From positions 43,422-107,421 of the forward strand of contig JAFVWY010000015.1 of NCBI GenBank assembly GCA_017501465.1: 64,000 bases of DNA, written 5' to 3'. The notes under the pieces were generated by a model that saw only the letters and a program-made list of their open reading frames with translations, was not told where the DNA came from and did no database searches. This document shows positions 36,827 through 45,870 of the stretch, piece after piece. Source of the DNA: Bacilli bacterium. Its GTDB lineage: Bacteria; Bacillota_I; Bacilli_A; ML615J-28; CAG-313. How positions within the stretch are numbered: position 1 is the first letter of the stretch; each line of letters starts with the position of its first letter. The translations under genes and the position numbers were made by a program.

Positions 36827-37838
36827 GTTCATTTAATTTAGCAATTTCTATAGCAATTGTTTCACATAAATTATTCTTTTCCATATTGTATGCTTGTTTA
36901 ACACAATTATATACCGAAGTTGCTTTGCTACTACCGTGACCCTTAACAACCGTTTTCTTAATACCAAGAACAACTGCCCCACCATAGTTGTTGTAGTCCA
37001 TTTTATCTTTTAATTCATAGATGCCTTTTTTAAGAAGAAGAGCTCCCATTTTATTTTTGAAACTAGAAGTGAAAGTTTTCTTTAATAATTTCATTAATTC
37101 TAAACATGCCCCTTCTGTTGATTTTAATAATACGTTACCATTAAAACCATCACAAACAATTAAGTCATATTCTCCTGTTAATAAGTCTCTACTTTCCATA
37201 TTACCGACAAAGTTTACTGTAGGTGTGTTGTTTTTAAGTAATTGGAAAGTTTCTTTTGAAAGGGCGTTGCCTTTTTCTTCTTCAACCCCAACATTTAGTA
37301 AAGCTACTCTAGGGTTTTCAATATTGTATGCTTTGTTTAAATATAAACTTCCCATTATAGCAAATTGTTGTAAATATTCAGGTTGACAATCAACGTTTGC
37401 TCCACTATCACAAATAGCAACAATGCCATCATTCATAGTTGGTAGAATTGGGCAACAAGCTGGACGTTTAACACCAGGAATTCTACCTACTTTCATAACA
37501 CAACCAGCAAGTATAGCACCAGTAGAACCAATACTAACAAGTCCTCTAACATCATCTTCATTTCTTAATAAGTCAAAAGCTTTTACTAAAGAACTGTCTT
37601 TTTTTCTTCTAATTGCATCTGTTGGAGTATCATTACAAGTAATAACCTCACTAGCATGCAAGACTTCAATTCTTTCCTTATCATATTCATATTTTGAAAG
37701 CTCACTATTAATAGCTGCTTCATCGCCTACTAATATAATGTATAAGTCTTGAATTTCTTTTAATGCATTAATTGCACCTTCAATATTTGCATATGGGCTT
37801 CTATCGCCACCAAAACAATCAACTGCGATTTTAATCAT
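36807..37838 (-). CDS. plsX: Acyl-ACP:phosphate acyltransferase PlsX
   Basis: Makes acyl-phosphate from acyl-ACP for the PlsY route of phospholipid synthesis; a peripheral membrane enzyme. The 343 residues open with IAVDCFGGDRSPYANIEGA (family DAMGGDxAP), then LVSIGSTGAILAG, ALLNVGVEEEKG and VCDGFNGNVLLKSTEG, and near the end YGGAVVLGI and KGHGSS. It has its own promoter downstream of pyk. The usual neighbours fapR, fabD and fabG are not adjacent. Confidence 0.96.
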   Translation of the reverse strand: MIKIAVDCFGGDRSPYANIEGAINALKEIQDLYIILVGDEAAINSELSKYEYDKERIEVLHASEVITCNDTPTDAIRRKKDSSLVKAFDLLRNEDDVRGLVSIGSTGAILAGCVMKVGRIPGVKRPACCPILPTMNDGIVAICDSGANVDCQPEYLQQFAIMGSLYLNKAYNIENPRVALLNVGVEEEKGNALSKETFQLLKNNTPTVNFVGNMESRDLLTGEYDLIVCDGFNGNVLLKSTEGACLELMKLLKKTFTSSFKNKMGALLLKKGIYELKDKMDYNNYGGAVVLGIKKTVVKGHGSSKATSVYNCVKQAYNMEKNNLCETIAIEIAKLNEQMEANE

Positions 37839-37857
37839 AATATTTACCTCTTATTTA

Positions 37858-37886
37858 ATTATATCATAGAAATTATAATATAACAA
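37858..37886 (-). promoter_or_regulatory. Promoter of plsX
   Basis: On the minus strand: TTGTTA (37886-37881), a 17-bp spacer and TATAAT (37863-37858). It fills the 52-base gap after pyk, so plsX can be expressed independently. Confidence 0.78.
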
Positions 37887-37890
37887 ATAA

Positions 37891-39312
37891 TTATTTATTA
37901 ATTTTAATAATTCTTATAGTATTTGTAATACCGTGAGCTTCTGCAAAACCTGCCGCAATTAAAATTTTGTCATTTTCTTTAAATCCTAATTCGTCTGCGA
38001 CTTGTCTTGTAGTTTTATCACACATATTAATGTTATCAACATATTTTGCAATAACTGGGTGTATACCCCTATAAAAAGCTAGTTTTCTAGCTGTACTTTC
38101 AGTATTAGTACAAGCAATTACAGGAACTTTTGGACGGTATTTAAACATACGTTTAGCTGTACCACCAGTTTCTGTAAAAGCAAAAATAGCTTTGATATCA
38201 TCCATCTTAAGAGCAATTTCACTAGCAGCCATTGCGATAGCATCATTAATTGTTTTTTGATAATTATTAATGGCTTTTTCTAAAGTTTGTCGGTGATCAA
38301 TCATATTTTCAGCAATCGTAGCGATTCTGGTCATATATTCAACACTTTCTAGTGGGTACTTACCGATTGCAGATTCACCGCTTAGCATAATGGCATCACT
38401 ACCATCCAAAATAGCATTTGCAACATCGCTTGCTTCTGCTCTAGTTGGACGCGGATTTTCAATCATTGACTCTAACATATGCGTTGCAGTTATAACTATT
38501 TTACCATAAGCATTAGCTAAAGTAATCATTTTCTTTTGATACATTGGTACTAATTCAGGTGCGACTTCAACCCCTAAATCTCCTCGAGCAACCATAATAC
38601 CATCAGATACTTGAATAATTTCGTCTAAGTTTTCAATACCTTGTTGACTTTCAATTTTAGAAATAATTTCAATATTTGGATTATTAAATTCTTTTAATAA
38701 ATTTCTAACCTCTAGTACATCCTCTTTTGTTCTTACAAAAGATAACGCAAAGGCATCAACGTTATTTAAACAACCAAATTTGATATCTTCATAATCTTTT
38801 TGTGAAATAAATGGCATTGATAAATTAATACTAGGGGCATTAATGCCTTTATGGTTTCTAACAATTCCACCATTTAAGAATTCACAAGTTATTTCATTAT
38901 TTGATACTTCTAATACTTTTAAAGAGATTTTTCCATCATCAATTAGTAAGGTATCATTATATTTAACATCATTAAATAATTCCTTACAAGTAATGTGAAA
39001 TCTTTCTTTATTACCAAGTACTTCATCTTTAACTAATTTAACAATATCTCCTTTATCGTAATATACACCATTGTTTTCAAATAAACCTGTTCTAATTTCT
39101 GGTCCTTTAGTATCTAACATAATAGCAATATGTTTTTTTGCTTTTTTAGAAGCATTTCTAATTAATTTGATCTGATCAAGAGCTTTTTCATGGGTACCAT
39201 GTGAAAAATTAAGTCTTGCTACATTCATACCAGCATTAAACATTTTGATTAACATTTCTTCATTATCGATAGCTGGGCCTAACGTACAAATAATCTTAGT
39301 TTGTTTTTCCAT
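37891..39312 (-). CDS. pyk: Pyruvate kinase
   Basis: Last ATP-forming step of glycolysis, PEP plus ADP to pyruvate plus ATP. The 473 residues open with TKIICTLGPAIDNEEML and ARLNFSHG; the signature IEIISKIESQQGIENLDEI holds the catalytic Lys, and MVARGDLGVEV the metal-binding residues. It has no C-terminal PEP-utiliser domain, unlike the Bacillus enzyme. The start has GGAG nearby and a clear promoter upstream. PEP supply links it metabolically to the PEP-synthase-like gene at 61.7 kb, though they are not neighbours. Confidence 0.96.
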   Translation of the reverse strand: MEKQTKIICTLGPAIDNEEMLIKMFNAGMNVARLNFSHGTHEKALDQIKLIRNASKKAKKHIAIMLDTKGPEIRTGLFENNGVYYDKGDIVKLVKDEVLGNKERFHITCKELFNDVKYNDTLLIDDGKISLKVLEVSNNEITCEFLNGGIVRNHKGINAPSINLSMPFISQKDYEDIKFGCLNNVDAFALSFVRTKEDVLEVRNLLKEFNNPNIEIISKIESQQGIENLDEIIQVSDGIMVARGDLGVEVAPELVPMYQKKMITLANAYGKIVITATHMLESMIENPRPTRAEASDVANAILDGSDAIMLSGESAIGKYPLESVEYMTRIATIAENMIDHRQTLEKAINNYQKTINDAIAMAASEIALKMDDIKAIFAFTETGGTAKRMFKYRPKVPVIACTNTESTARKLAFYRGIHPVIAKYVDNINMCDKTTRQVADELGFKENDKILIAAGFAEAHGITNTIRIIKINK

Positions 39313-39349
39313 ACTTGTCTCCTATAATATTTTAATAATAACTTAAAAT

Positions 39350-39378
39350 ATTATATCATAAAATGTGGTAAAATTCAA
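39350..39378 (-). promoter_or_regulatory. Promoter of pyk
   Basis: On the minus strand: TTGAAT (39378-39373), a 17-bp spacer and TATAAT (39355-39350), 38 bases before the ATG. Confidence 0.7.
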
Positions 39379-39447
39379 ACCTTTTTAACTTAATTCAAGT
39401 CAAAAAAAGGAATATATGATATAATAAATAAAAATAGAGGTGTTTTG

Positions 39448-40296
39448 ATGAAAATTAACAAAAAAGTATACACAGAAGAAAGAAGTCTATTTTCGCAAAG
39501 CGATTTGATTGTTGATGAGTGTTTATTTGAAAGCAGTATTGGAGAATCTCCACTTAAAGAATGTAACAACATTGAAGTCAATAATTCTACTTTTAATATT
39601 AGATATCCATTATGGCATTCTAATAATGTTAAAATTAAAAATTGTCGTTTTTCTATTAATACAAGAGCACCTTTTTGGTATAATAAAAATATTAACTTCT
39701 ATGATTGTTCTATTCAATCACCTAAAGCATTAAGAGAAGTAGTTGATGGGTTAATAATTAATTGTAATATTATTGGTAGTGAGTTTGGTTGGAACATTCG
39801 AAAGTTTAATATTATTGATAGTACGATTGAAACTGAATATGGTTTCATGAACAGTAGTGATTTAGATATTCAAAATATCAAATATTCTGGTAAATATTCA
39901 TTTCAATATGTTACAAATTCAACCATTAAAGATTCTATTTTAGATACAAAAGATGCCTTTTGGCATAGTAAGAATTTAACAGTAATAAACTCGGTTATTA
40001 ATGGTGAGTATTTAGGGTGGTATTCAGAAAATTTACATTTAATCAATTGTAAAATTAAAGGTACGCAACCTCTTTGTTATTGTAAAAACCTTGTGCTTAC
40101 TAATTGTACAATGATCGATTGTGATCTTGCTTTTGAATATAGTAATGTTACTGCAACTATTAATTCAACTATTGATAGTATTAAAAATCCTTTCGATAGT
40201 ACAATTAAAAGTTTAGGTATTAAAGAAGTTATTTTAGATGAATTTAGAAGAGATTCAGGTAATATTGTTTTAGAAGATTATAAAAAGGAGGAATAA
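39448..40296 (+). CDS. DUF3737 family protein, right-handed beta-helix
   Basis: A 282-residue protein with short repeating units (WHSxNVKIKNC, WYNKNINFYDC, WHSKNLTVINS, WYSENLHLINC, YCKNLVLTNC) spaced about 20 residues apart, the pattern of a pectin-lyase-like beta-helix. This matches DUF3737, a cytoplasmic family of unknown function found in gut Firmicutes and others. It has no signal peptide. ATG 39448 is chosen over TTG 39445 because of the AGAGG site. TATAAT at 39420-39425 is a likely -10 with no clear -35. It is followed 2 bases later by coaX. Confidence 0.85.
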   Translation: MKINKKVYTEERSLFSQSDLIVDECLFESSIGESPLKECNNIEVNNSTFNIRYPLWHSNNVKIKNCRFSINTRAPFWYNKNINFYDCSIQSPKALREVVDGLIINCNIIGSEFGWNIRKFNIIDSTIETEYGFMNSSDLDIQNIKYSGKYSFQYVTNSTIKDSILDTKDAFWHSKNLTVINSVINGEYLGWYSENLHLINCKIKGTQPLCYCKNLVLTNCTMIDCDLAFEYSNVTATINSTIDSIKNPFDSTIKSLGIKEVILDEFRRDSGNIVLEDYKKEE

Positions 40297-40298
40297 TA

Positions 40299-41045
40299 AT
40301 GTTACTTTGTTTAGATATTGGTAATACTAATATTGTGGTTGCAGAAGTAAGTGATAGAATTGAAAACTTATTTAGATTTAGTACAAAAGCTAAATTTACT
40401 AAAGATGATATTATTAGTAAATTAGTATCTAAAAATTATGAAAATATTATTATATCTTCGGTTGTACCTTCTGTTAACCAAGTAATCGAAGAAATTTTTA
40501 TTGAAGCATTTAATATTAAACCATTATTTGTAGATATAAAAATGATTCATGGTATTGATATTTTACTTGATAATCCAAGTGAACTAGGTAGTGATTTGTT
40601 AGTTGCTAGTGTTGCTTGTAAGGCCTTATATGGTGGTAATAATATCATTATTGATTTAGGGACAGCTAATAAAATATTAGTATTATTAGGTAATAAATTT
40701 TTAGGTGGAGCAATAACTCCTGGTTTTATGTCTTCTTTTGAAGGTCTATTTAGTAATGCGGAATTACTTAATACGATCCCATTAGATATGCCTAAAAAAA
40801 TCGTTGGAAGTAATACCATTGAATGTATTCAAAGTGGTAGTATTATTGGTACAGCTTCAATGATTGAAAAGATGGTAGAGAAGATGAAAAAAGAAATCGA
40901 AATTAAATATCAAGAAACAGATTTTCACATTATATTAACTGGTGGTAATAGTATCTATGTAAAAGATGCTATTGAACTAGATTTTGAATATTGTCCTGAT
41001 CTATTAATTTATGGATTAGTAGAACTTTATAAACTAAACAAATGA
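40299..41045 (+). CDS. coaX: Type III pantothenate kinase
   Basis: First step of coenzyme A synthesis from pantothenate. The 248 residues start with LLCLDIGNTNIVVAEV (ASKHA phosphate-1 motif), followed by ISSVVPSVN, NPSELGSDLLVASVA, IIDLGTANKI, GGAITPGF and LTGGNS near the end. AAGGAGG lies before the start, only 2 bases after the DUF3737 stop. Its stop overlaps the next start (ATGA). Confidence 0.93.
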   Translation: MLLCLDIGNTNIVVAEVSDRIENLFRFSTKAKFTKDDIISKLVSKNYENIIISSVVPSVNQVIEEIFIEAFNIKPLFVDIKMIHGIDILLDNPSELGSDLLVASVACKALYGGNNIIIDLGTANKILVLLGNKFLGGAITPGFMSSFEGLFSNAELLNTIPLDMPKKIVGSNTIECIQSGSIIGTASMIEKMVEKMKKEIEIKYQETDFHIILTGGNSIYVKDAIELDFEYCPDLLIYGLVELYKLNK

Positions 41046-41554
41046 AAAGAATATTAATTCTTGGTTGTGCTGGTTGTGGTAAATCAACTCTTGCTAAAAA
41101 GTTAGGCAAAATGTATGATTTAGAAGTCTTGCATCTAGATACCATCTATTGGAAAGCAGGTTGGATTGAAGAAGATCCGAAGGTATTTAAAAAATTACAA
41201 GAAGAATTCTTACCAAAGCCTTGTTGGGTAATTGATGGTAATTATCGTGAAACTTTAGATTTAAGATTAAACTATTGTGATACGGTAATATATTTAGATT
41301 ATAGAAGAAGTGTTGCAATCAGAGGTATTTTTAAAAGATATTTCCAATATAAAAATAAAGAACGTGATTCTATAGCAAACGGATGTCCGGAAAAAATTGA
41401 TCGTAGTTTCTTTATGTGGGTATGGCACTTTAATAAAAAGGCAAAACCTCTTATTATGGAAAAAATTAATAGATGTGAAAATGTTGATGTTTATGTGTTT
41501 AAAAATAGAAGAAGTTTAAATAAATTTATTAATAATTTGAATAGTCATAAGTAG
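41042..41554 (+). CDS. P-loop kinase-like protein (FlaR/topology-modulation family)
   Basis: A 170-residue P-loop NTPase with Walker A GCAGCGKST (near 9-17), followed by LEVLHLDTIYWKAGW, WVIDGNYRETLDLRL and YLDYRRSVAIRGIFKR. This is the adenylate-kinase-like family often labelled DNA topology modulation protein FlaR; the true substrate is not known. It starts with a 4-base ATGA overlap with coaX, so it is translationally coupled. Confidence 0.8.
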   Translation: MKRILILGCAGCGKSTLAKKLGKMYDLEVLHLDTIYWKAGWIEEDPKVFKKLQEEFLPKPCWVIDGNYRETLDLRLNYCDTVIYLDYRRSVAIRGIFKRYFQYKNKERDSIANGCPEKIDRSFFMWVWHFNKKAKPLIMEKINRCENVDVYVFKNRRSLNKFINNLNSHK

Positions 41555-41610
41555 TATTAAAGTATTTGTTTGTCGTGCTTTTTTCTCTATTTGTGACTTT
41601 AATTTTTTAT

Positions 41611-41639
41611 TTGAAAAAATCATCAATAAATAGTATAAT
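41611..41639 (+). promoter_or_regulatory. Promoter of the radical SAM-LytTR operon
   Basis: TTGAAA (41611-41616), a 17-bp spacer and TATAAT (41634-41639). A second TATAAT follows at 41645-41650. Confidence 0.75.
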
Positions 41640-41667
41640 ATTAATATAATAGAAAGAGTTTAGTATT

Positions 41668-42495
41668 ATGACAAGACCTAGATTTCAACAAGTATATGTA
41701 GAAATAACTAATATTTGTAATTTGAACTGTCCTTTTTGTGTTGAAACAAATAGGAAAAAAGATTATATGAGTGTGGAGAATTTTAGTCTTATCTTGGATA
41801 AAATTAAAGATTATACCCATAGTGTTTATCTTCATGTTAAAGGGGAACCTTTAATTCATCCTCAATTTGATCAAATTATCAAGACCTTAATAACTAAAGA
41901 GATTAATACAAAAATTACCACCAATGGCACAAAATTGGCTCAAAATTCGAATATATTGTTAAACAATCCAAATATTTCGAAAATTAACATATCTTTACAA
42001 TCAATGTTAAATCAAAACAAAAGTATTCAAGATGAGTACTTTAATAATTTAAAAACTTTTCTAAAAAGTGTAAAATCTACTCATATCTATTTACGTTGTT
42101 GGGCTTTAGATGATGAACAAAACTGTATAATAAAGGCCTATTTAAAAAGTTTTTATCCTAATGCTAAATTATATGATGGGGAATTATTAGATGAATATAT
42201 TCACTATTCTTATCAAGAAAAATTTGATTGGCCTAATTTAGATTTAGAAAAAGTGGAAAAAACCAAATGTTTAGGTGGTAAAAATCAATTAGGTATTTTA
42301 GTAGATGGTAGTGTTGTCCTTTGTTGTTTGGATAATAATGGTGATACTTTAATTGGTAATATTTTTAAAGATTCACTTGAAGATATTTTAAATAGTGAAT
42401 TATATCAAAATGCGGTTTCTCAAATGCCATATTTTGAGATTTGTCAAAAATGTACATACCGAACAAGATTTAAAAGAAAAGGAGGTGCTGTATGA
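41668..42495 (+). CDS. Radical SAM/SPASM domain protein
   Basis: A 275-residue radical SAM enzyme with CxxxCxxC at Cys17, Cys21 and Cys24 (CNLNCPFC), then YLHVKGEPLIHP and TTNGT. The C terminus is a SPASM-like domain with an auxiliary cluster set: CLGG, LCCLDNNGD, LIGNIF and CQKC. SPASM enzymes often modify peptides or other enzymes, but short ones of this form also occur without a known substrate. No precursor peptide gene is visible nearby. The ribosome site is weak (GAAAGAG). It overlaps lytTR by ATGA. Confidence 0.85.
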   Translation: MTRPRFQQVYVEITNICNLNCPFCVETNRKKDYMSVENFSLILDKIKDYTHSVYLHVKGEPLIHPQFDQIIKTLITKEINTKITTNGTKLAQNSNILLNNPNISKINISLQSMLNQNKSIQDEYFNNLKTFLKSVKSTHIYLRCWALDDEQNCIIKAYLKSFYPNAKLYDGELLDEYIHYSYQEKFDWPNLDLEKVEKTKCLGGKNQLGILVDGSVVLCCLDNNGDTLIGNIFKDSLEDILNSELYQNAVSQMPYFEICQKCTYRTRFKRKGGAV

Positions 42496-42935
42496 AAGTA
42501 GAAGTAGTAATCGATCATGAACAAAATGAGAAAAAAGTTATTATTAAAACGAATGTTCATGATGCAACAGTCGATAAGATTTTAGCGGCATTAAATAATA
42601 TAGATTCTTCTATTATTGGTAAAATTGATAATGAAAACTTTGTCTTAAAGCTAGAAGATGTTTATTATTTTGAAGCTGTTGAAAATAAAGTATATGCTTA
42701 TTTAGAAGAAGAAGTCTATGAAGTAACTTATAAGATTGCTGAATTAAATGATTTGTTGAAACATTCATCTTTTATTCAAACAGCACGGACAGTTATTTTA
42801 AATCTAGATAAAATTCAAAAGATTAAATCAATGGTTAATGGCCGAATATTGGCTGTTTTAAATAATGATGAAAAAATGATTATTACTAGAGTTTACGCTA
42901 GTGGATTTAAAAATAAGATCAAAGGAGGAAAGTAA
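42492..42935 (+). CDS. LytTR-type transcription regulator
   Basis: A 147-residue protein with a C-terminal LytTR DNA-binding domain (from about residue 45: LKLEDVYYFEAVENKVYAYL, YKIAELNDLL, FIQTARTVILNLDKI). The N-terminal 40 residues are short and there is no receiver domain. LytTR proteins of this size paired with a DUF3021 membrane protein form a known two-gene module in which the membrane partner may modulate the regulator. It overlaps the radical SAM gene by ATGA and is followed one base later by the DUF3021 gene. Confidence 0.92.
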   Translation: MKVEVVIDHEQNEKKVIIKTNVHDATVDKILAALNNIDSSIIGKIDNENFVLKLEDVYYFEAVENKVYAYLEEEVYEVTYKIAELNDLLKHSSFIQTARTVILNLDKIQKIKSMVNGRILAVLNNDEKMIITRVYASGFKNKIKGGK

Positions 42936-42936
42936 A

Positions 42937-43380
42937 ATGAGAAAATTTTTAAAATTTTTAACTAGTTTTATGATAACGTTTATCGTAATTTTTACTATTA
43001 CCTTCTTATCTAAATTATTAATTGACGCTTTAATTTTCTCACAAAGGGCCGTGAATTATAAATATATTATTATTTTAGTACCGATTGTTATGGTGGCTTC
43101 AATACTGCTTACATTATTCTTTCAACTTAATAAAGTTACTGTTTTTATACAAGCATCTGTTGTCTATTTGACTCTTATATTAGTTATCTATTCTTTTGGT
43201 ATTATTAGTGGATGGTTCACTTTTGAAAACTTAACTTTTTCTGGTATTGTGTTGGCTTTTAATATTTTAGGTTTTACTATTGTTGCGTTAATAATAATGT
43301 TACTAAAGAAACGTTTAAATCTAAAACTAAACGACCAATTAAAATTATTTAAGGAGCGTGATCAACATGAAAAGAATTAG
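42937..43380 (+). CDS. DUF3021 family four-helix membrane protein
   Basis: A 147-residue membrane protein with four predicted transmembrane helices (about 8-28, 39-60, 67-88, 102-125) and a charged C terminus. Position and form match DUF3021, the usual partner of small LytTR regulators. ATG 42937 is chosen because AAAGGAGG is at 42921-42928; the upstream GTG at 42901 lies inside lytTR. Its end overlaps the next gene by 14 bases. Confidence 0.82.
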   Translation: MRKFLKFLTSFMITFIVIFTITFLSKLLIDALIFSQRAVNYKYIIILVPIVMVASILLTLFFQLNKVTVFIQASVVYLTLILVIYSFGIISGWFTFENLTFSGIVLAFNILGFTIVALIIMLLKKRLNLKLNDQLKLFKERDQHEKN

Positions 43381-43921
43381 CTTCTTAATTACTTTATTAT
43401 TTATTTTATTAACTAGTACAGTTAGAATTTACGCTAAAACTATTTCAACTATTAATTTAGAAGAGTTAAATGTTCATATCAGTGGAACAAGTGTATCTGT
43501 CATTGAATTATCATTTGAAACCGAAGAACCATTATTTAATTTAAATATTTGGATTAATTATGATAAGAGTGGTATTAAGTCAAAAGACTTAATTTATGGC
43601 GAACGTCAAGAACCTAATCCAAGATGTGAGGTCATCTCCCGTGGAGATCTACAAGAAAATAATAAATATTTGTATCGATTTAAATTTACATCAACAGAAA
43701 AAATTTCTACTTTTGATTTTGTCTTTAAATATGAATTAGATGGTAATGAAATATCACAAAAAATTTACGTTACTAATGGAAATCCTAATATTGATGATGA
43801 TGTATTTAGTATTGGAAATGCTATTATCATAGGTTTAATTTCTAGTTTAGCAGCAGGGATTGGAACTTATATCATTATAAGACTTAGTGAGAAAAATGCT
43901 CAAGTAACTGATGAGGATTAA
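43367..43921 (+). CDS. Membrane-anchored exported protein of unknown function
   Basis: A 184-residue protein with a signal peptide (about residues 1-22), an extracellular beta-rich domain of about 120 residues, and one C-terminal membrane helix (about 148-170) ending in a short charged tail. I recognise no family. ATG 43367 has AAGGAGCG upstream, inside the DUF3021 gene. Its position between a LytTR module and a pullulanase suggests the module controls it, but the role is open. Confidence 0.75.
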   Translation: MKRISFLITLLFILLTSTVRIYAKTISTINLEELNVHISGTSVSVIELSFETEEPLFNLNIWINYDKSGIKSKDLIYGERQEPNPRCEVISRGDLQENNKYLYRFKFTSTEKISTFDFVFKYELDGNEISQKIYVTNGNPNIDDDVFSIGNAIIIGLISSLAAGIGTYIIIRLSEKNAQVTDED

Positions 43922-43923
43922 TT

Positions 43924-45840
43924 ATGGGTTATGCTTATTTAGAAGATTATAATATAATTAAAGTAATAAGTGATGCTTATAATAAAAATTCTCTAGTTCG
44001 AATTGTTAATGAAAATATAGAATTAAAACTAATTAATAAACAAATTGAAGGTAAATTTCATCATTTATATTATGAAACTAGTCAAAATTTAGAGACTAAT
44101 AAAGATTATCAAATAATGGTTGATTATGATTTAATTAACCTCCATTTAGGAAAAATTACCAGAAGTAGTTTATTTGATGAATTAAATTACTATGATGGTG
44201 ATTTAGGCTTTATTTATTCGAAAAAGCAAACTACCTTTAAATTATGGAGTCCGGTGTCTAAAGAGGTTAAGTTGGTTTTACCAAAACTTAATAAAATATA
44301 TGATTTAAGTTATACTTTTAATGGTGTATATGAGACGACTGTTAAAGGTAATTTAGATAAGCAACCGTATTATTATTTAGTTAGAATAAATGATGAATTC
44401 ATTAAGACATTGGATCCTTATGGTATTGCTTCATCATTAAAAGAAGAAGTTAATTTTGTTATTAATAAAGCTAAAACTTATAAATTTAAGAGTAAAAATC
44501 CATCATTTTCTAATTATTCTACTGATAATATTATTATGGAAGCTCATTTGAAAGATTTAACATATCATTTAAATGAAGAAAGCAATTTTCTATCTAGTAT
44601 TAAAATGATTGATTATTTTAAAGACTTAGGGATCACTCATGTTCAACTCCTACCAGTTAATAGTTTTTATGGCGTTGATGAAGAAAAGAAAGATCTTTAT
44701 TATAACTGGGGTTATAATCCGCTAGAATATATGAGTTTAAGTGGTTGGTATGCTAGTAAACCAAATGATCCATATAATAAGATTAATGAATTCAAAGAGT
44801 TAGTAGATAATTATCATTTGAATAATATTGGTATTAATTTAGATGTTGTTTTTAATCATGTTTATAAACATGATATGTTCTCAATGGGGAAGATTGTTCC
44901 TGGGTATGCATATAGATGTGATCAAGCTGGTTTTTTAACTAATGGTTCATATTGTGGTAATGATCTTGCGACAGAAAGAAAGATGGTTAGAAAATTAATC
45001 ATTGATACGTTAAAGCATTATGTTGAGTTTTACCATATTGATGGTTTTAGATTTGATTTGATGGGATTAATTGATATTGAGACCATGAAACAAATTGAAA
45101 AGGTCTTAAGAGAAATTAACCCTAACTTGATGTTATATGGTGAAGGATGGGTAATGCAAACAGGAATAAAACAAAGCCTTCTTGCTAGTTCTAAAGAAGC
45201 CCTTCCTAATATTGGCTACTTCAATGATACTTATCGTGACTTTTTAAGAGGAAACCCATTTAAATTAGATAAAGGTATTTTAATGGGAGCCAAAATTAAT
45301 AAAGATCAATTAACTAGTTTCCTAAAAGGTTCTTTTGGAGCTAGCCAATCTATCAATTATATTGAATGTCATGATAATTATACTTTAAACGATCAGATGG
45401 ATCTTGTTAAGAAGATGTCACTTGATCAAAAAAAGGACTATTTAAAACTAGGACTAGGTCTTTTAATGATTAGTCAAGGGATTCCTTTTATTCATTTAGG
45501 AATGGAAATTGGTAGGACAAAAAATGGGATTGATAATTCTTATAATGAAAGTATTGAAATCAATAAAGTTGATTTTTCTAAAATCAATTTATATTTAGAT
45601 GTTTTAGAATATTTAAAAAAGATGATTTCTTTTCGAAAAGAAAATCCTGTTTTCAGATTAACTAATAAATCAATGATTGATGATTTAGTAAAATTAGTTG
45701 AATATAATAATAATTATTTAGTATATCAAATAGCTGAATATGAAATTGTCATAACTAATACTTATGATGTTTTTGAATATAATTTAATGTTAATCAATAA
45801 ACCTGGTGTTTATATTTTTCAAAATAAAAAACCTTATTAA
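43924..45840 (+). CDS. pulA: Type I pullulanase, intracellular (GH13)
   Basis: Debranching enzyme that cleaves alpha-1,6 links in pullulan, glycogen or limit dextrins. The 638 residues lack a signal peptide. After an N-terminal module and a CBM48-like domain (FKLWSPVSKEVKLVL) comes the GH13 barrel: YNWGYNPLEYM (pullulanase marker), LDVVFNHVY (I), DGFRFDLMG with the nucleophile Asp (II), LYGEGW with the acid/base Glu (III) and ECHDNYTL (IV). It starts 2 bases after the previous stop, so it belongs to the LytTR operon, although that gene's end provides only GATGAGGATTAA as ribosome site. Confidence 0.93.
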   Translation: MGYAYLEDYNIIKVISDAYNKNSLVRIVNENIELKLINKQIEGKFHHLYYETSQNLETNKDYQIMVDYDLINLHLGKITRSSLFDELNYYDGDLGFIYSKKQTTFKLWSPVSKEVKLVLPKLNKIYDLSYTFNGVYETTVKGNLDKQPYYYLVRINDEFIKTLDPYGIASSLKEEVNFVINKAKTYKFKSKNPSFSNYSTDNIIMEAHLKDLTYHLNEESNFLSSIKMIDYFKDLGITHVQLLPVNSFYGVDEEKKDLYYNWGYNPLEYMSLSGWYASKPNDPYNKINEFKELVDNYHLNNIGINLDVVFNHVYKHDMFSMGKIVPGYAYRCDQAGFLTNGSYCGNDLATERKMVRKLIIDTLKHYVEFYHIDGFRFDLMGLIDIETMKQIEKVLREINPNLMLYGEGWVMQTGIKQSLLASSKEALPNIGYFNDTYRDFLRGNPFKLDKGILMGAKINKDQLTSFLKGSFGASQSINYIECHDNYTLNDQMDLVKKMSLDQKKDYLKLGLGLLMISQGIPFIHLGMEIGRTKNGIDNSYNESIEINKVDFSKINLYLDVLEYLKKMISFRKENPVFRLTNKSMIDDLVKLVEYNNNYLVYQIAEYEIVITNTYDVFEYNLMLINKPGVYIFQNKKPY

Positions 45841-45865
45841 ACAATTGTTTAATAAGGTTTCTTTT
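45829..45865. terminator. Bidirectional terminator between pulA and the ABC operon
   Basis: A perfect palindrome with 16-base arms (45829-45844 and 45845-45860), A-rich before and T-rich after. It overlaps the pulA stop codon. Confidence 0.88.
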
Positions 45866-45870
45866 TATTT

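Noticed and set aside
36798..37838. Long plus-strand open frames opposite plsX (for example 37021-37386 and 37423-37752)
   Set aside because: They are antisense shadows of the well-conserved plsX, with no ribosome sites or recognisable motifs.
41555..41667. Possible precursor peptide for the radical SAM/SPASM enzyme
   Set aside because: The gap holds only AT-rich sequence and the promoter; no start with a ribosome site and a plausible peptide was found.
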